Origin: a bacterium
GTDB lineage: Bacteria; Desulfobacterota; Binatia; DP-6
DNA length: 64,000 nt
Assembly (NCBI GenBank): GCA_026129405.1
Contig: JAHCID010000001.1
Coordinates: 527,237 to 591,236 of the forward strand
Reading direction: 5' to 3'
How positions within the stretch are numbered: the stretch's first letter is position 1; the number at the start of each line of letters is the position of its first letter. Of this stretch, positions 56,532 to 64,000 are shown piece by piece. A model generated the notes under the pieces. That model saw only the letters and a program-made list of their open reading frames with translations. It was not told where the DNA came from and did no database searches. Made by a program: the position numbers and the translations under genes.

Positions 56532-56589
56532 GACCTCCCATTGCAACGATCGATTCGACCCATGGGCCCATCGGCCGCACCCTCACCGC

Positions 56590-57203
56590 ATGGACACCAA
56601 CCTGCTGCACATCGACGCCAGCCCGCGCCTCGACTCGCACAGCCGCCGGCTGGCCGGCGAGCTCGTCGACGCCTGGCGGGCACGCCGTCCCGCGGCGACC
56701 GTCGTCCACCGCGAGGTCGGGCGCGAGCCGATCCCCCACGTCACCGAGGCCTGGATCGCCGCCGCCTTCACGCCGCCCGCGGCGCGCTCGCGCCGAGCGA
56801 CGTCCTGGTCGACGAGCTGCGCGCCGCGCAGCGCCTCGTCATCGGCACGCCGATGTACAACTTCGGCATGCCGAGCGCGCTGAAGGCGTGGATCGATCAG
56901 GTCGTCCGCGTCGGCCGCACGTTCGCGTTCGACCCCACCGCCTCGCCCAAGCCCTACGCCGGCCTCCTGCGCGACGTCCGCGCGCTCATCGTCACTGCCC
57001 GGGGCGACGGCGGCTACGTCGACGGCGGCCGCAACGCCGGCCGCAACTTCGCCGATCTCCACCTGCGCGAGGTGCTGCGCTTCATGGGCATCACCGACAC
57101 GCGCGTCGTCGCGGTCGAGCAGGACGAGTTCGGCGGCGCCGCGCTCGAGGCCTCGATCGCCCGGGCGCGCGAGCAGCTGGCCCGCCTGGCCGAGGACTTC
57201 TAG
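56590..57203 (+). pseudogene. azoR: FMN-dependent NADH-azoreductase-like flavodoxin-fold protein, frameshifted
   Basis: About 205 residues when read through. ATG 56590 starts NLLHIDASPRLDSHSRRLAGELVDAWR, the AzoR opening (hiyssPR...S.S..L...f...w). Near 56770-56785 the frame shifts: the continuation ALAPSDVLVDELRAAQRLVIGTPMYNFGMPSALKAWIDQVVRVGRTF, with the FMN-binding P-M-Y-N-F motif, and VTARGDGGYVDGGR (second FMN loop) to the stop at 57203 are in another frame. AzoR enzymes are FMN:NADH oxidoreductases for quinones and azo dyes. Frame loss by a net single-base change; compare with the neighbouring lysR and glcF. Confidence 0.82.
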
Positions 57204-57218
57204 CCCACGCGGCGCGCG

Positions 57219-58079
57219 TCAGCGCTTCGCGATCAGCTTCTCGTGCAGCTTCGCGAACCCGCGCTCGATCCCCTCCGGGTCGAACGCGGGCGGCGGGACG
57301 ACGAGCCGGTGGACGCCGGCGTCCGCCATGCGGCGGACGTCGTCGGGCTGGAGACGCCAGCCGGCGCCCGTGACCTCGATGGACGCCGGGTCGCGGCCGA
57401 TGCGCTCGCATTCGGCACGCATGACGCCGAGGAGCCGGCGCAGCGACTCGACGTCGGCGACGCCGGGAAAGAAGCCGTCGCCGAAACGCGCGGCGCGCTT
57501 CGCGGCGAGGTCGGTGTGGCCGCCGACGTGGATGGGAAACGGATCCTGGACGGGCTTGGGGTTCGACTCGAGCCTCCCCCAGCGGAAGAACTTGCCCTCG
57601 AAGGGCTCCGGCTCGGGCTTCCACAGGGAGCGCATGGCGCGCACGGTCTCGGCGGTGCGCGCCGCGCGCTCGCCGAACGGGATGCCGAGCGCGTCGAACT
57701 CCTCCTCGAGCCAGCCGATGCCGATGCCGAGGAAGGCGCGGCCCTTCGACAGCACGTCGAGCGTGGCCGCCTCCTTGGCGACGTAGAGCGGGTGGCGCTG
57801 CGGCAGGATCAGGATGCCGGTGCCGACGCGGATGGTCTTCGTCACCGCGGCGACGTAGGCCATCGGCAGGAGCGGATCGGGGATCGGGACGTTCTCCGGG
57901 GCGGGCATCTTCCCGGAGCGGTCGTACGGGTAGGCGGACTGGTAGCCCACCGGGATCACGACGTGCTCCACCGACCACAGCGACTCGACGCCCGCGCGCT
58001 CGGCGGTCTGGGCGAGATGGACGAGCGCCTCCGGGAACGCGAACGGACCCGCGTTGGCGAACGATACCCCGATCTTCAT
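57219..58079 (-). CDS. LLM-class F420-dependent oxidoreductase
   Basis: 286 aa, ATG 58079. Luciferase-like TIM barrel with the opening [40 protein letters not shown], then [46 protein letters not shown] and [22 protein letters not shown]. These motifs belong to the Rv2161c-type F420-dependent LLM family. It implies that the organism makes coenzyme F420, although no cofactor genes lie in the window. A TTGCGT/CGAACT promoter ends 8 bases before the ATG (leaderless geometry). The 342-base region upstream is repeat-rich and gene-free. Confidence 0.92.
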   Translation of the reverse strand: MKIGVSFANAGPFAFPEALVHLAQTAERAGVESLWSVEHVVIPVGYQSAYPYDRSGKMPAPENVPIPDPLLPMAYVAAVTKTIRVGTGILILPQRHPLYVAKEAATLDVLSKGRAFLGIGIGWLEEEFDALGIPFGERAARTAETVRAMRSLWKPEPEPFEGKFFRWGRLESNPKPVQDPFPIHVGGHTDLAAKRAARFGDGFFPGVADVESLRRLLGVMRAECERIGRDPASIEVTGAGWRLQPDDVRRMADAGVHRLVVPPPAFDPEGIERGFAKLHEKLIAKR

Positions 58080-58421
58080 GGGGGGCGCAGTTCGCACGGG
58101 CGGCTCTCTCGACGCAAGGTGGATCGGCCGTGCCCGGACACTGCGTGCCCTCGGGCACTAGGGGCGCAGTCGGAAAAGTGCCTCGGGGCACATGGCCGCG
58201 TTCCCGCAGGAACGGTCGCGTGGGAGCCTCGCGCACTGGGTCTCCGGGCCCAGGCGGGTCGATGGACGCCCGCCGACGGCGGACGGTCCCGGCCCCCCCG
58301 GGATCGTCGACATGGGGCGGCCGCCGCACGGCGGTCGCCCCATGGCCGTTCCGCCCCTCGCAACCCGTCGACGCGACGGCGATTCGCCCGACGCCCGCGC
58401 CTTCGCGTAGAGTCGGCCGAC
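58080..58421. other. Gene-free intergenic region with several palindromes
   Basis: 342 bases between the LLM oxidoreductase and glcF. It holds GTGCCC-TC-GGGCAC (58145-58158) and a near-copy GTGCC-TCGG-GGCAC (58178-58191). It also contains a 15-bp near-perfect hairpin (58311-58325 with 58330-58344, 4-base loop, one mismatch), and GGGGCGCAG twice (58082 and 58161). A TAGAGT hexamer lies 8 bases before the glcF GTG. Short open frames here have no family pattern. Confidence 0.5.
58311..58344. repeat. Long inverted repeat (15-bp arms)
   Basis: Arms CATGGGGCGGCCGCC (58311-58325) and its complement with one difference (58330-58344), loop GCAC. It lies 78 bases before the glcF start and could be a terminator, an operator or a transcript structure. 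Confidence 0.5.
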
Positions 58422-59630
58422 GTGCGCTTCGTGGCGACCGAGAAGCTCCTCACCTGCGTGCACTGCGGGCTGTGCCAGTCCGCGTGTCCGACGTACGTCG
58501 AGCTCGGCACCGAGGCCGACTCGCCGCGCGGCCGCGTCGCCCTGCTGCGCGGCCTCGAGGAGGGCCGCCTCGCGCCGTCGCCCGAGGTGCGCCGTCACCT
58601 CGATCTCTGCCTCGGCTGCCGCGCCTGCGAGACGGCCTGCCCGTCGGGGGTGCCGTACGGCCAGCTCATCGAGGCGGCGCGTCCCTGGCTCGAGGGCTTC
58701 CGGCCCGCGCCGGCGCGCGTCCTGCGCCGCGTGCTCGGCCGCGTGCTGACGACGCGCGGGCTGCGCCGGCTCCTCTTGGCTCCCGCGCGGCTGGTCGCCG
58801 GCGCCCGGTGGGCGCGGGCTTCGGCCGCGCCGGCGCCTTCGCCGCGGCGCTGCCACCTCCCGCGGGCGCATCGCTGCCGTCCGTCCTCGAGCCGCACGGC
58901 ACGCCGCGCGGCACCGCCGTGCTCGTGACGGGCTGCGTGGCGGAGACGCTGTTCGGTGCTACCAACGTCCGCACCGCGCGGCTGCTCCAGCGCGCCGGGC
59001 TGCGCGTGCTGGTGCCGCCGGCGCAGGGCTGCTGCGGGGCGCTGCCGCTCCACCTCGCGCGACGCCGAGCGGGCGCGGCGGCTCGCCCGCGCCCTCGCCG
59101 CGACCCTCGCCGCCACCGGCGCCGACTGGGTCGTCAGCAACGCCGCCGGCTGCGGCGCGCTGCTGCGCGAGCTGCCCCACCTGCTGCCGGACGACGCGGG
59201 CGCGGCGCGCGTCGCGGAGAAGTCGCGGGACGCGCTGGCGCTGCTGGCGTCGGTGGGCCTGCCCGCGCCGACGGCCGCTTTGCCCGCCCGCCTCGCCGTG
59301 CACGACCCCTGCCACCTGGCGCACGGTCAGGGCGTGCGCGCCGAGGTGCGGGCGCTCCTGCGCACGATCGACGGCGTCGCGCTCGTCGACCTGCCCGAGT
59401 CCGAGCTCTGCTGCGGCAGCGCCGGCACGTACAACCTGACCGAGCCCGCGATGGCGCGGCGGCTCCTCGAGCGCAAGCTCGGCTGCGTGCGCGCGAGCGG
59501 CGCCGACGTGGTCGCCGCTGCGAATCCGGGCTGCCTGCTCCAGATGCGCGCCGGGGCGATCGCGGCGGGGATGCCGGTGCGGGTCGAGCATCCGATCGAC
59601 CTGCTCGCCGCCGCCCACGGCGTGGCGTGA
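58422..59630 (+). pseudogene. glcF: Glycolate dehydrogenase iron-sulfur subunit GlcF, with two compensating frameshifts
   Basis: About 400 residues if read through. GTG 58422 (8 bases after TAGAGT) starts [29 protein letters not shown], then [19 protein letters not shown]: two 4Fe-4S motifs. Near 58805 the frame shifts; the next segment ([64 protein letters not shown]) is in a second frame. Near 59065 it returns to the first frame (ERARRLARALAATLAATGADWVV, VHDPCHLAHGQGVRAEVR, ESELCCGSAGTYNL). The CCG motifs of the C-terminal Cys-rich (heterodisulfide-reductase-like) domains are all present. Two opposite single-base changes restore the frame, which fits sequencing error at least as well as decay. 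Together with glcD and glcE it would complete GlcDEF. Confidence 0.88.
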
Positions 59631-59651
59631 CGCGCCGCCGCCGCCGTGCGC

Positions 59652-60428
59652 TCAGCCGTCGGCGACGGCGCAGCTCGCCGGCCGATGGCGCGCGTAGGTC
59701 TCGAGCACCCAGGCACCGATCGCGTGCGCCCGCGCCTCGCGGCGCAGCGCCTGCAACGCCTCGGGTTCGCCGTCCGGCCAGGGGTACGGGAACTCGGCAG
59801 GTCCGACGAGCGGCGCCAGCAGCGCCGCCGCCGTCAGGTCGGCCACGCTGAACGCGTCGCCGACGAGATGGCCGCTCGGACCGACCAGCCCGGCGAGACG
59901 ATCCATGGCGGCGCGCGTCCGCGTCCGGCTGTCGGCGGCGCGGGCGTCGTCGATGCCCATGTCGAAGCGCATCAGCACCCGCGTCAACGGAAACGTGGCG
60001 CGGTAGAGCGCGCGCCGCGTGCGCGACGTGCCGCCGGTCAAGAGCGCGCAGGCGAAGTCCGCGTGCGGCAGGGCGCGATGGAAGGCGGCGCGGCGGACGT
60101 GCGGCCCGAGCTCGACGTCGAGCCAGTCCTCCAGCTCGAGCGCGCGCCGGCGGGCGTCGGGGTCGGCGGGGTAGAGGGGCGGGTCGGGCCAGCGCGACTC
60201 CAGCGCCGCGATGATCGCCGTCGAGTCGGGGATGGTGCGGTCGTCGAGCACCAGGACCGGCACCTGCTTCTGGCCGGTGCGCAGGAGGAGCGGCGCGATG
60301 TGCCAGCCCGGCAGGAGCATGCGCCGCGCGTGCGGCACGCCCTTCCAGTCGAGCGCCCAGCGCGCCTTCTCGTTGTAGTGCGAGAGCCGGAAGTGCCAGA
60401 GGACGGGCAGCGGCGCGTCCGGCGGCAC
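59652..60428 (-). CDS. Glutathione S-transferase family protein
   Basis: 258 aa. The N-terminal thioredoxin-like domain has WHFRLSHYNEKARWALDWKGVPHARRML (residues about 10-38) and the GSH-contact pattern QKQVPVLVLDDRTIPDSTAIIAAL (Val-Pro, Ser), typical of GSTs. The C-terminal helical domain includes GHLVGDAFSVADLTAAALLAPL. It is encoded 7 bases after purU in the same direction, suggesting co-transcription. Glutathione synthesis is supported by gshA at 30482. Its substrate is unknown. Confidence 0.9.
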   Translation of the reverse strand: MPPDAPLPVLWHFRLSHYNEKARWALDWKGVPHARRMLLPGWHIAPLLLRTGQKQVPVLVLDDRTIPDSTAIIAALESRWPDPPLYPADPDARRRALELEDWLDVELGPHVRRAAFHRALPHADFACALLTGGTSRTRRALYRATFPLTRVLMRFDMGIDDARAADSRTRTRAAMDRLAGLVGPSGHLVGDAFSVADLTAAALLAPLVGPAEFPYPWPDGEPEALQALRREARAHAIGAWVLETYARHRPASCAVADG

Positions 60429-60435
60429 GAGGGGC

Positions 60436-61326
60436 TCAGCTCTGCTCGCCGGCGCCGGTGAAGCGTCCGGGACGGAAGATCACCTTCTTGTCCTTCACCA
60501 CCAGCTGGTCGTTCAGGAAGAGCTGCACCGCCTGCGAGAGCACCTTGCCCTCGAGCGCCTGGCCGCGCGCCCGCACCTCGTCGAGCGTGTCCTCGCCGAC
60601 GCGGATGTGGAACACGTCCTGGAGCACGACCGGCCCCGCGTCGAGCTGCTCGGTGACGAAGTGCGCGGTGCAGCCCGAGACGCGCACGCCCTCCTCCCAC
60701 GCCTGCTTGTAGGCGTTCGAGCCCGGGTGGTACGGCAGCAGCGACGGGTGGATGTTGATGATGCGGAAGGGGAACTTGTCGATCACCTTCGGCGTCAGGA
60801 TCTGCATGTAGCGCGCGAGCACGACGAGGTCGGGCTTGGCGGCGACGAGGCGATCCAGCAGCCAGTCGAAGTGCGCCGCCTTGTCCGTCGACGGGAACCA
60901 CGCGAACGGCAGCCCGTGCGAGGTCGCGAGCGGCTCCAGCACCTCGTGGTTCGAGAGCACCGTGACGATGTCGCCGTCGAGGAGCCCGGCGTCGCGGTCG
61001 CGCAGCAGCTGCTCGAGGCAGTGCGGCTCCTTCGTCACCAGCACGGCGACGCGCTTGCGCTCCGGCGGACCGCCCGCCAGCCGGAGCTTCACCTCCATGT
61101 TGATCTCCTCGCCGATCTTCTTCAGCCCATCGACGAGCTCGTCGAGCGTGCAGCCGAGCTCGGTGAGATCGACCAGCATGGTCATGATGAAGAGGCCCTC
61201 CATCACGCGCTGCTCGATGTCCTCGATGTTGATGTTGGTCGAGGCGAGGTAGGTGGACACGCGGGCGACCACGCCCTTCTGGTCCCGTCCGATGACGGAG
61301 ACGACGGCGCGGTTGCGACCGGGCAT
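60436..61326 (-). CDS. purU: Formyltetrahydrofolate deformylase
   Basis: Hydrolyses 10-formyl-THF to formate and THF, adjusting one-carbon pools. 296 aa. Residues about 5-75 are an ACT domain (VVSVIGRDQKGVVARVSTYLASTNINIEDIEQ), the regulatory part present in PurU. The formyl-transferase domain follows: VAVLVTKEPHCLEQLL, VVLARYMQILTPKVIDKFPFRIINIHPSLLPYHPG with the conserved Asn/His pair, and VSGCTAHFVTEQLDAGPVV (Asp). Upstream, TTGCCT, an 18-base spacer and TACCCT end 7 bases before the ATG (leaderless geometry). It precedes GST in one transcript. Confidence 0.95.
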   Translation of the reverse strand: MPGRNRAVVSVIGRDQKGVVARVSTYLASTNINIEDIEQRVMEGLFIMTMLVDLTELGCTLDELVDGLKKIGEEINMEVKLRLAGGPPERKRVAVLVTKEPHCLEQLLRDRDAGLLDGDIVTVLSNHEVLEPLATSHGLPFAWFPSTDKAAHFDWLLDRLVAAKPDLVVLARYMQILTPKVIDKFPFRIINIHPSLLPYHPGSNAYKQAWEEGVRVSGCTAHFVTEQLDAGPVVLQDVFHIRVGEDTLDEVRARGQALEGKVLSQAVQLFLNDQLVVKDKKVIFRPGRFTGAGEQS

Positions 61327-61448
61327 GGGCGTCAGGGTAGCGGCGCCGCGCGGCGCGAGGCAAGCCGGGGCCGGCGGGAGCCGCTGCGCGGAGCCCGGCC
61401 GCGCTCGGCCGTTCGGCGGCGCGGCGGCGGCGGCGCAGGCGCGGCGCC

Positions 61449-62654
61449 TCATCGCCCGCTGACGCTGCGCTGGACCCGCAGGGTCTCGAGGCGCCGGGCC
61501 GGCGAGAACGCCTGCCAGCGCGGCGGCTCGACGAGCGCCAGCGCCGTCGGGTCCTCGCAAAGGACGGCGAGCAGCTCCTGCGCCTCGGTCCGCGCCAGCG
61601 CGGCGCCGACGCAGAAGTGCGGGCCGCGGCCGAAGCCGAGATGGTGGGTCGCGTCGCGCCCGACGTCGAAGCGGTCGGGGTCCGTGAACCGACGCGGGTC
61701 GCGGTTGGCGGCGGCGATCTCGAGGAACACCCGCGCCCCGGCCGGGATGGCGACGCCGCCGATCTCGAGCCCTTCGGTCGTCACGCGCGGTGCGCCGAGG
61801 AGGGGCGGCTCGTAGCGCAGCACCTCCTCGACCGCCCCTGGGATGCGCTCCGGCTCGCGATGCAGGCGCTCCAGTGTTCCCGCATGCGCCAGCGCCAGCC
61901 AGGTGGTGACGGTGAGCACGCTGCGCACGGTCTCGTGGCCGCCGAGCATCAGGCTCATCACCACGTCCCGCAGCTCCTCCGGCGACAGGCGGTGGCCGTC
62001 GGCCTCGGCCGCGACGAGGGCGTCGAGCAGGTCGTCGCCCGGACGGCTCCGCCGGCGCGCGGCGAGGTCGCCGAGATAGGCCCGCAGCGCGACGGCGTCG
62101 GCCTCCGCGGCGGCCCGCACGCCGGCGTCGGCGAGCGGCGACATGCCCGCCATGAGGCCCCCCGTCCAGGCGCCGAACACCGCCTCGTCGCCCTCCGGAA
62201 CGCCGAGGATGCGGGCGATGACGTGCGCCCCGAGCGGGTCGGCGACCGCCGCCTGGAAGTCGACCGGCCGTCCGGCGGGCAGCGCGTCGATCAGTCGCCG
62301 TGCCGCCGCACGCACGAAGGGTCGGGCGAGCTCGATGCGACGGGGCGTGAAGGCGCGCATCACCAGCGCGCGCAGCCGCGAATGGTCCGCCCCTTCCCTC
62401 GCCGCGAGGAAGCCGCCCAGCACCCGTTCGAGCGCGCCCTCGTTGAAGCCGGTGTAGGCGGTCCGTAGACGGGGGTCGGTGAACAGCCGCTCGACGTCGG
62501 CGTGACGCAGCACCGCCCATGCCGCGATCGCCTGGAGACGCGCGAGCGGATGCCGCTCGCGGGCCTCGCGCAGCGGCGTGTGGGCGTCCTGCCAGAAGGT
62601 CGGATCGGTGTCGTCGAGCAGGGTGGGCGCGGGCAGGTGTGGCATCGTCGTCAC
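61449..62654 (-). CDS. Cytochrome P450
   Basis: 401-aa soluble bacterial P450. The I-helix has LMLGGHETVRSVL (usual AGxET), the ExxR motif is EEVLR near residue 290, and the heme ligand loop FGRGPHFCVGAALAR holds the Cys near 350. Other hallmark segments are GADHSRLRALVMRAFTPRRI and DRFDVGRDATHHLGFG. It overlaps the stop of the upstream LuxR-type regulator gene (ATGA), which therefore most likely controls it. A monooxygenase for a small hydrophobic substrate; the substrate is unknown and no ferredoxin gene is adjacent. Confidence 0.94.
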   Translation of the reverse strand: MTTMPHLPAPTLLDDTDPTFWQDAHTPLREARERHPLARLQAIAAWAVLRHADVERLFTDPRLRTAYTGFNEGALERVLGGFLAAREGADHSRLRALVMRAFTPRRIELARPFVRAAARRLIDALPAGRPVDFQAAVADPLGAHVIARILGVPEGDEAVFGAWTGGLMAGMSPLADAGVRAAAEADAVALRAYLGDLAARRRSRPGDDLLDALVAAEADGHRLSPEELRDVVMSLMLGGHETVRSVLTVTTWLALAHAGTLERLHREPERIPGAVEEVLRYEPPLLGAPRVTTEGLEIGGVAIPAGARVFLEIAAANRDPRRFTDPDRFDVGRDATHHLGFGRGPHFCVGAALARTEAQELLAVLCEDPTALALVEPPRWQAFSPARRLETLRVQRSVSGR

Positions 62655-64000
62655 TCCCTCTCGCCGGCGCGTCGGATGGCGGCGCCGGCGAGCTCGGCGC
62701 GTGTGCGCATGCCGAGCTTGCCGAAGACATGGAGCAGATGCGTCTTGACGGTCGCGACGCTGACGAACAGCTTCGCGGCGATCGCCTTGTTGGGCAGGCC
62801 GGCGGCGATCAGCTCGACCACGCGTCGTTCGCTCGGCGTCAGGCTCTCCCAGCCCAGGGCGGGCCGGCCGCGCTCGCCTCGCCCGCGCTGCGCGTATTCG
62901 ATCGCGTCGGCGAGCGGGAGCGCCGCGCCCTCGGCGAGGTGCATCGGCTCGAGACCCGGCCGCAGCGCCTCGAGCGTGCGGTGCCGATGGAGCGGCACCC
63001 AGCGGTAGCCCGCCCGTCGTCGGAACTCGTCACAGGTGCCGAGCAGGCGGCCGGCCAGCGCCGCGTCACCCGCGTCGGCGGCGAGCACGACCAGGGTCTC
63101 GAGCGCATCGATGGCGGCGAGGCGCAGGTCGTTGCCGGCGGCCCGCGCGAGGGCGGCGTGCGCGTGCGTCTCGGCGCGCATCGGCTCGCCCCGCCGGCGC
63201 GCGATCTCGGCGGCGCACAGCCCCGTCTCGACGGCGATGAGCGGGAGCTCGCCGCCCTCGATCTGCGCTGCGATGTGGGCGACGATCTCCGCGGCCTCGT
63301 CGGGGCCGTCGAGCGCGAGATGCACCTCGGCGAGGAGCATCTGTGCCCACAGGACGTGGTTGGCGAGGCTCGGCGCGTGCTTCGCCGCCTCGAGATGCGC
63401 GATGGCCGCCGCGGGCTCGCCGGCCAGCAGCGGAATCAAGCCGCGGATCTGGTGACGCAGGCCGACGAACAAGCCGTCCGTGAAGCGGTCGATCTCGCGC
63501 TCGGCCCAGGCCAGGAGCCCGGCGTCGGTGGTCCACATGGCCAGCAGCGCCCCGATCGAGGCGCCGACGTGGTCGCCGGCCATGCCCGGCGACGGCATGA
63601 CGATGCGCCGCGCGGCCGCGAACTCGCCGCCGTACAGCGCCGTCAGCGCATGTACCGCGTCGACCGTACGGTGTCGCCGCGCGTCCGCCGGCATGTGGCG
63701 ATCGAGCCATGCCACGAGCGGGCGCACCTCGACGTGGGCGCCGATGACCGCGAGGTGCACCGCCAGGTTCGTGGTCGCCTCGAGCTCCGCGGCACGGGTG
63801 CCCGTCTGGCGAGCGTCCTCGATGGCCGCGCGCATGGCGGCCAGAGCTTCGGGGCGGCCGCGATAGAGCGCGGCGTTTCCGAGCGCGCCGGCGAGCCGCG
63901 TGCGCCGCTCCGGGCGCAGCCGGGCGCCCTCGCGTTCCAGGGCCGCCTGCGCGGCCGGCATCCAGTGGACGTCGCCGCTGAAGAACAGCCCGACCGCGAT
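62651..64000 (-). CDS. LuxR-type transcriptional regulator with long helical-repeat domain (5' end outside window)
   Basis: The frame is open to the window edge, so the N-terminus is missing. The visible 449 residues are mostly TPR/helical-repeat-like (MalT-type, for example LEAAKHAPSLANHVLWAQMLLAEVHLALDGPDEAAEIVAHI). The C-terminal 65 residues are the LuxR/FixJ HTH: LTPSERRVVELIAAGLPNKAIAAKLFVSVATVKTHLLHVFGKLGM. This is the LAL/MalT-like large-regulator type, whose N-terminal ATPase domain would lie outside the window. Its last bases overlap the P450 start (ATGA), so the pair is translationally coupled and probably responds to the P450 substrate. Confidence 0.88.
   Translation of the reverse strand: MAVGLFFSGDVHWMPAAQAALEREGARLRPERRTRLAGALGNAALYRGRPEALAAMRAAIEDARQTGTRAAELEATTNLAVHLAVIGAHVEVRPLVAWLDRHMPADARRHRTVDAVHALTALYGGEFAAARRIVMPSPGMAGDHVGASIGALLAMWTTDAGLLAWAEREIDRFTDGLFVGLRHQIRGLIPLLAGEPAAAIAHLEAAKHAPSLANHVLWAQMLLAEVHLALDGPDEAAEIVAHIAAQIEGGELPLIAVETGLCAAEIARRRGEPMRAETHAHAALARAAGNDLRLAAIDALETLVVLAADAGDAALAGRLLGTCDEFRRRAGYRWVPLHRHRTLEALRPGLEPMHLAEGAALPLADAIEYAQRGRGERGRPALGWESLTPSERRVVELIAAGLPNKAIAAKLFVSVATVKTHLLHVFGKLGMRTRAELAGAAIRRAGERE

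Noticed and set aside
58192-58410. 72-codon frame in the intergenic region before glcF
   Set aside because: Its sequence is built from the palindromic repeats (GRPP, PPHGG) and has no family resemblance or ribosome binding site.

Overview
The window is high-GC bacterial chromosome, densely coded, with no rRNA, tRNA, CRISPR array or transposase that I could see. Gene content suggests an uncultured member of the former Deltaproteobacteria, possibly the Binatota (Candidatus Binatia). The reasons are a yidC-jag-rsmG-parA-parB-bactofilin block beside a split F-type ATP synthase operon, many acyl-CoA dehydrogenases with TetR regulators, an F420-type LLM oxidoreductase, secreted Cys-rich proteins with DUF4215-like repeats, and multiheme lipoprotein cytochromes. 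This placement is inference from gene content, not a phylogenetic result.

Layout. Bases 1-4800 hold the origin-proximal block: partial yidC, a jag/khpB-like gene, rsmG, parA, parB and a bactofilin. Bases 4876-10455 are atpF'-atpF-atpH-atpA-atpG-atpD-atpC; genes for the a and c subunits are absent. From 10.5 to 25.4 kb are lipid and CoA metabolism genes (SDR, three acyl-CoA dehydrogenases, MaoC hydratase) with TetR/XRE regulators, a sulfatase-fold lipoprotein with TPRs, an M14 peptidase and small exported proteins. From 25.7 to 34.4 kb are an octaheme cytochrome-HEAT-TPR lipoprotein, a Cys-rich secreted sulfatase-like protein, glutamate-cysteine ligase, a secreted metzincin and a small conserved protein. 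From 34.4 to 41.1 kb, mostly on the minus strand, are YjbQ, an L,D-transpeptidase, an FAD oxidoreductase, two tandem SDR paralogues, a HAD phosphatase and MltA.

From 41 to 59.6 kb the theme is glycolate/glyoxylate. A class V aminotransferase and glcD diverge from one shared promoter, glcE sits at 47-48 kb coupled to a diheme cytochrome c, and glcF lies at 58.4 kb. Interspersed are gpsA, a disrupted fic gene, HdeD, a DUF475/TerC-like membrane protein, another acyl-CoA dehydrogenase with a TetR gene, two secreted proteins, a lysR-azoR pair and the LLM oxidoreductase. The end of the window (59.6-64 kb) holds, on the minus strand, a LuxR-type regulator (partial), a P450, purU and a GST.

Broken reading frames cluster at 45-59 kb (fic, glcE, lysR, azoR, glcF). 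This could be real decay or local consensus error. Many genes that lack a Shine-Dalgarno sequence instead show a -35/-10 promoter whose -10 ends 6-9 bases before the start codon, which suggests widespread leaderless transcription. This is the most general regulatory signal I found here. The most unusual proteins are the octaheme-HEAT-TPR lipoprotein (25762-27969), the acyl-CoA dehydrogenase pair with one subunit lacking the catalytic Glu (16367-18702), and the disrupted Fic whose stop codon falls inside the autoinhibitory motif.
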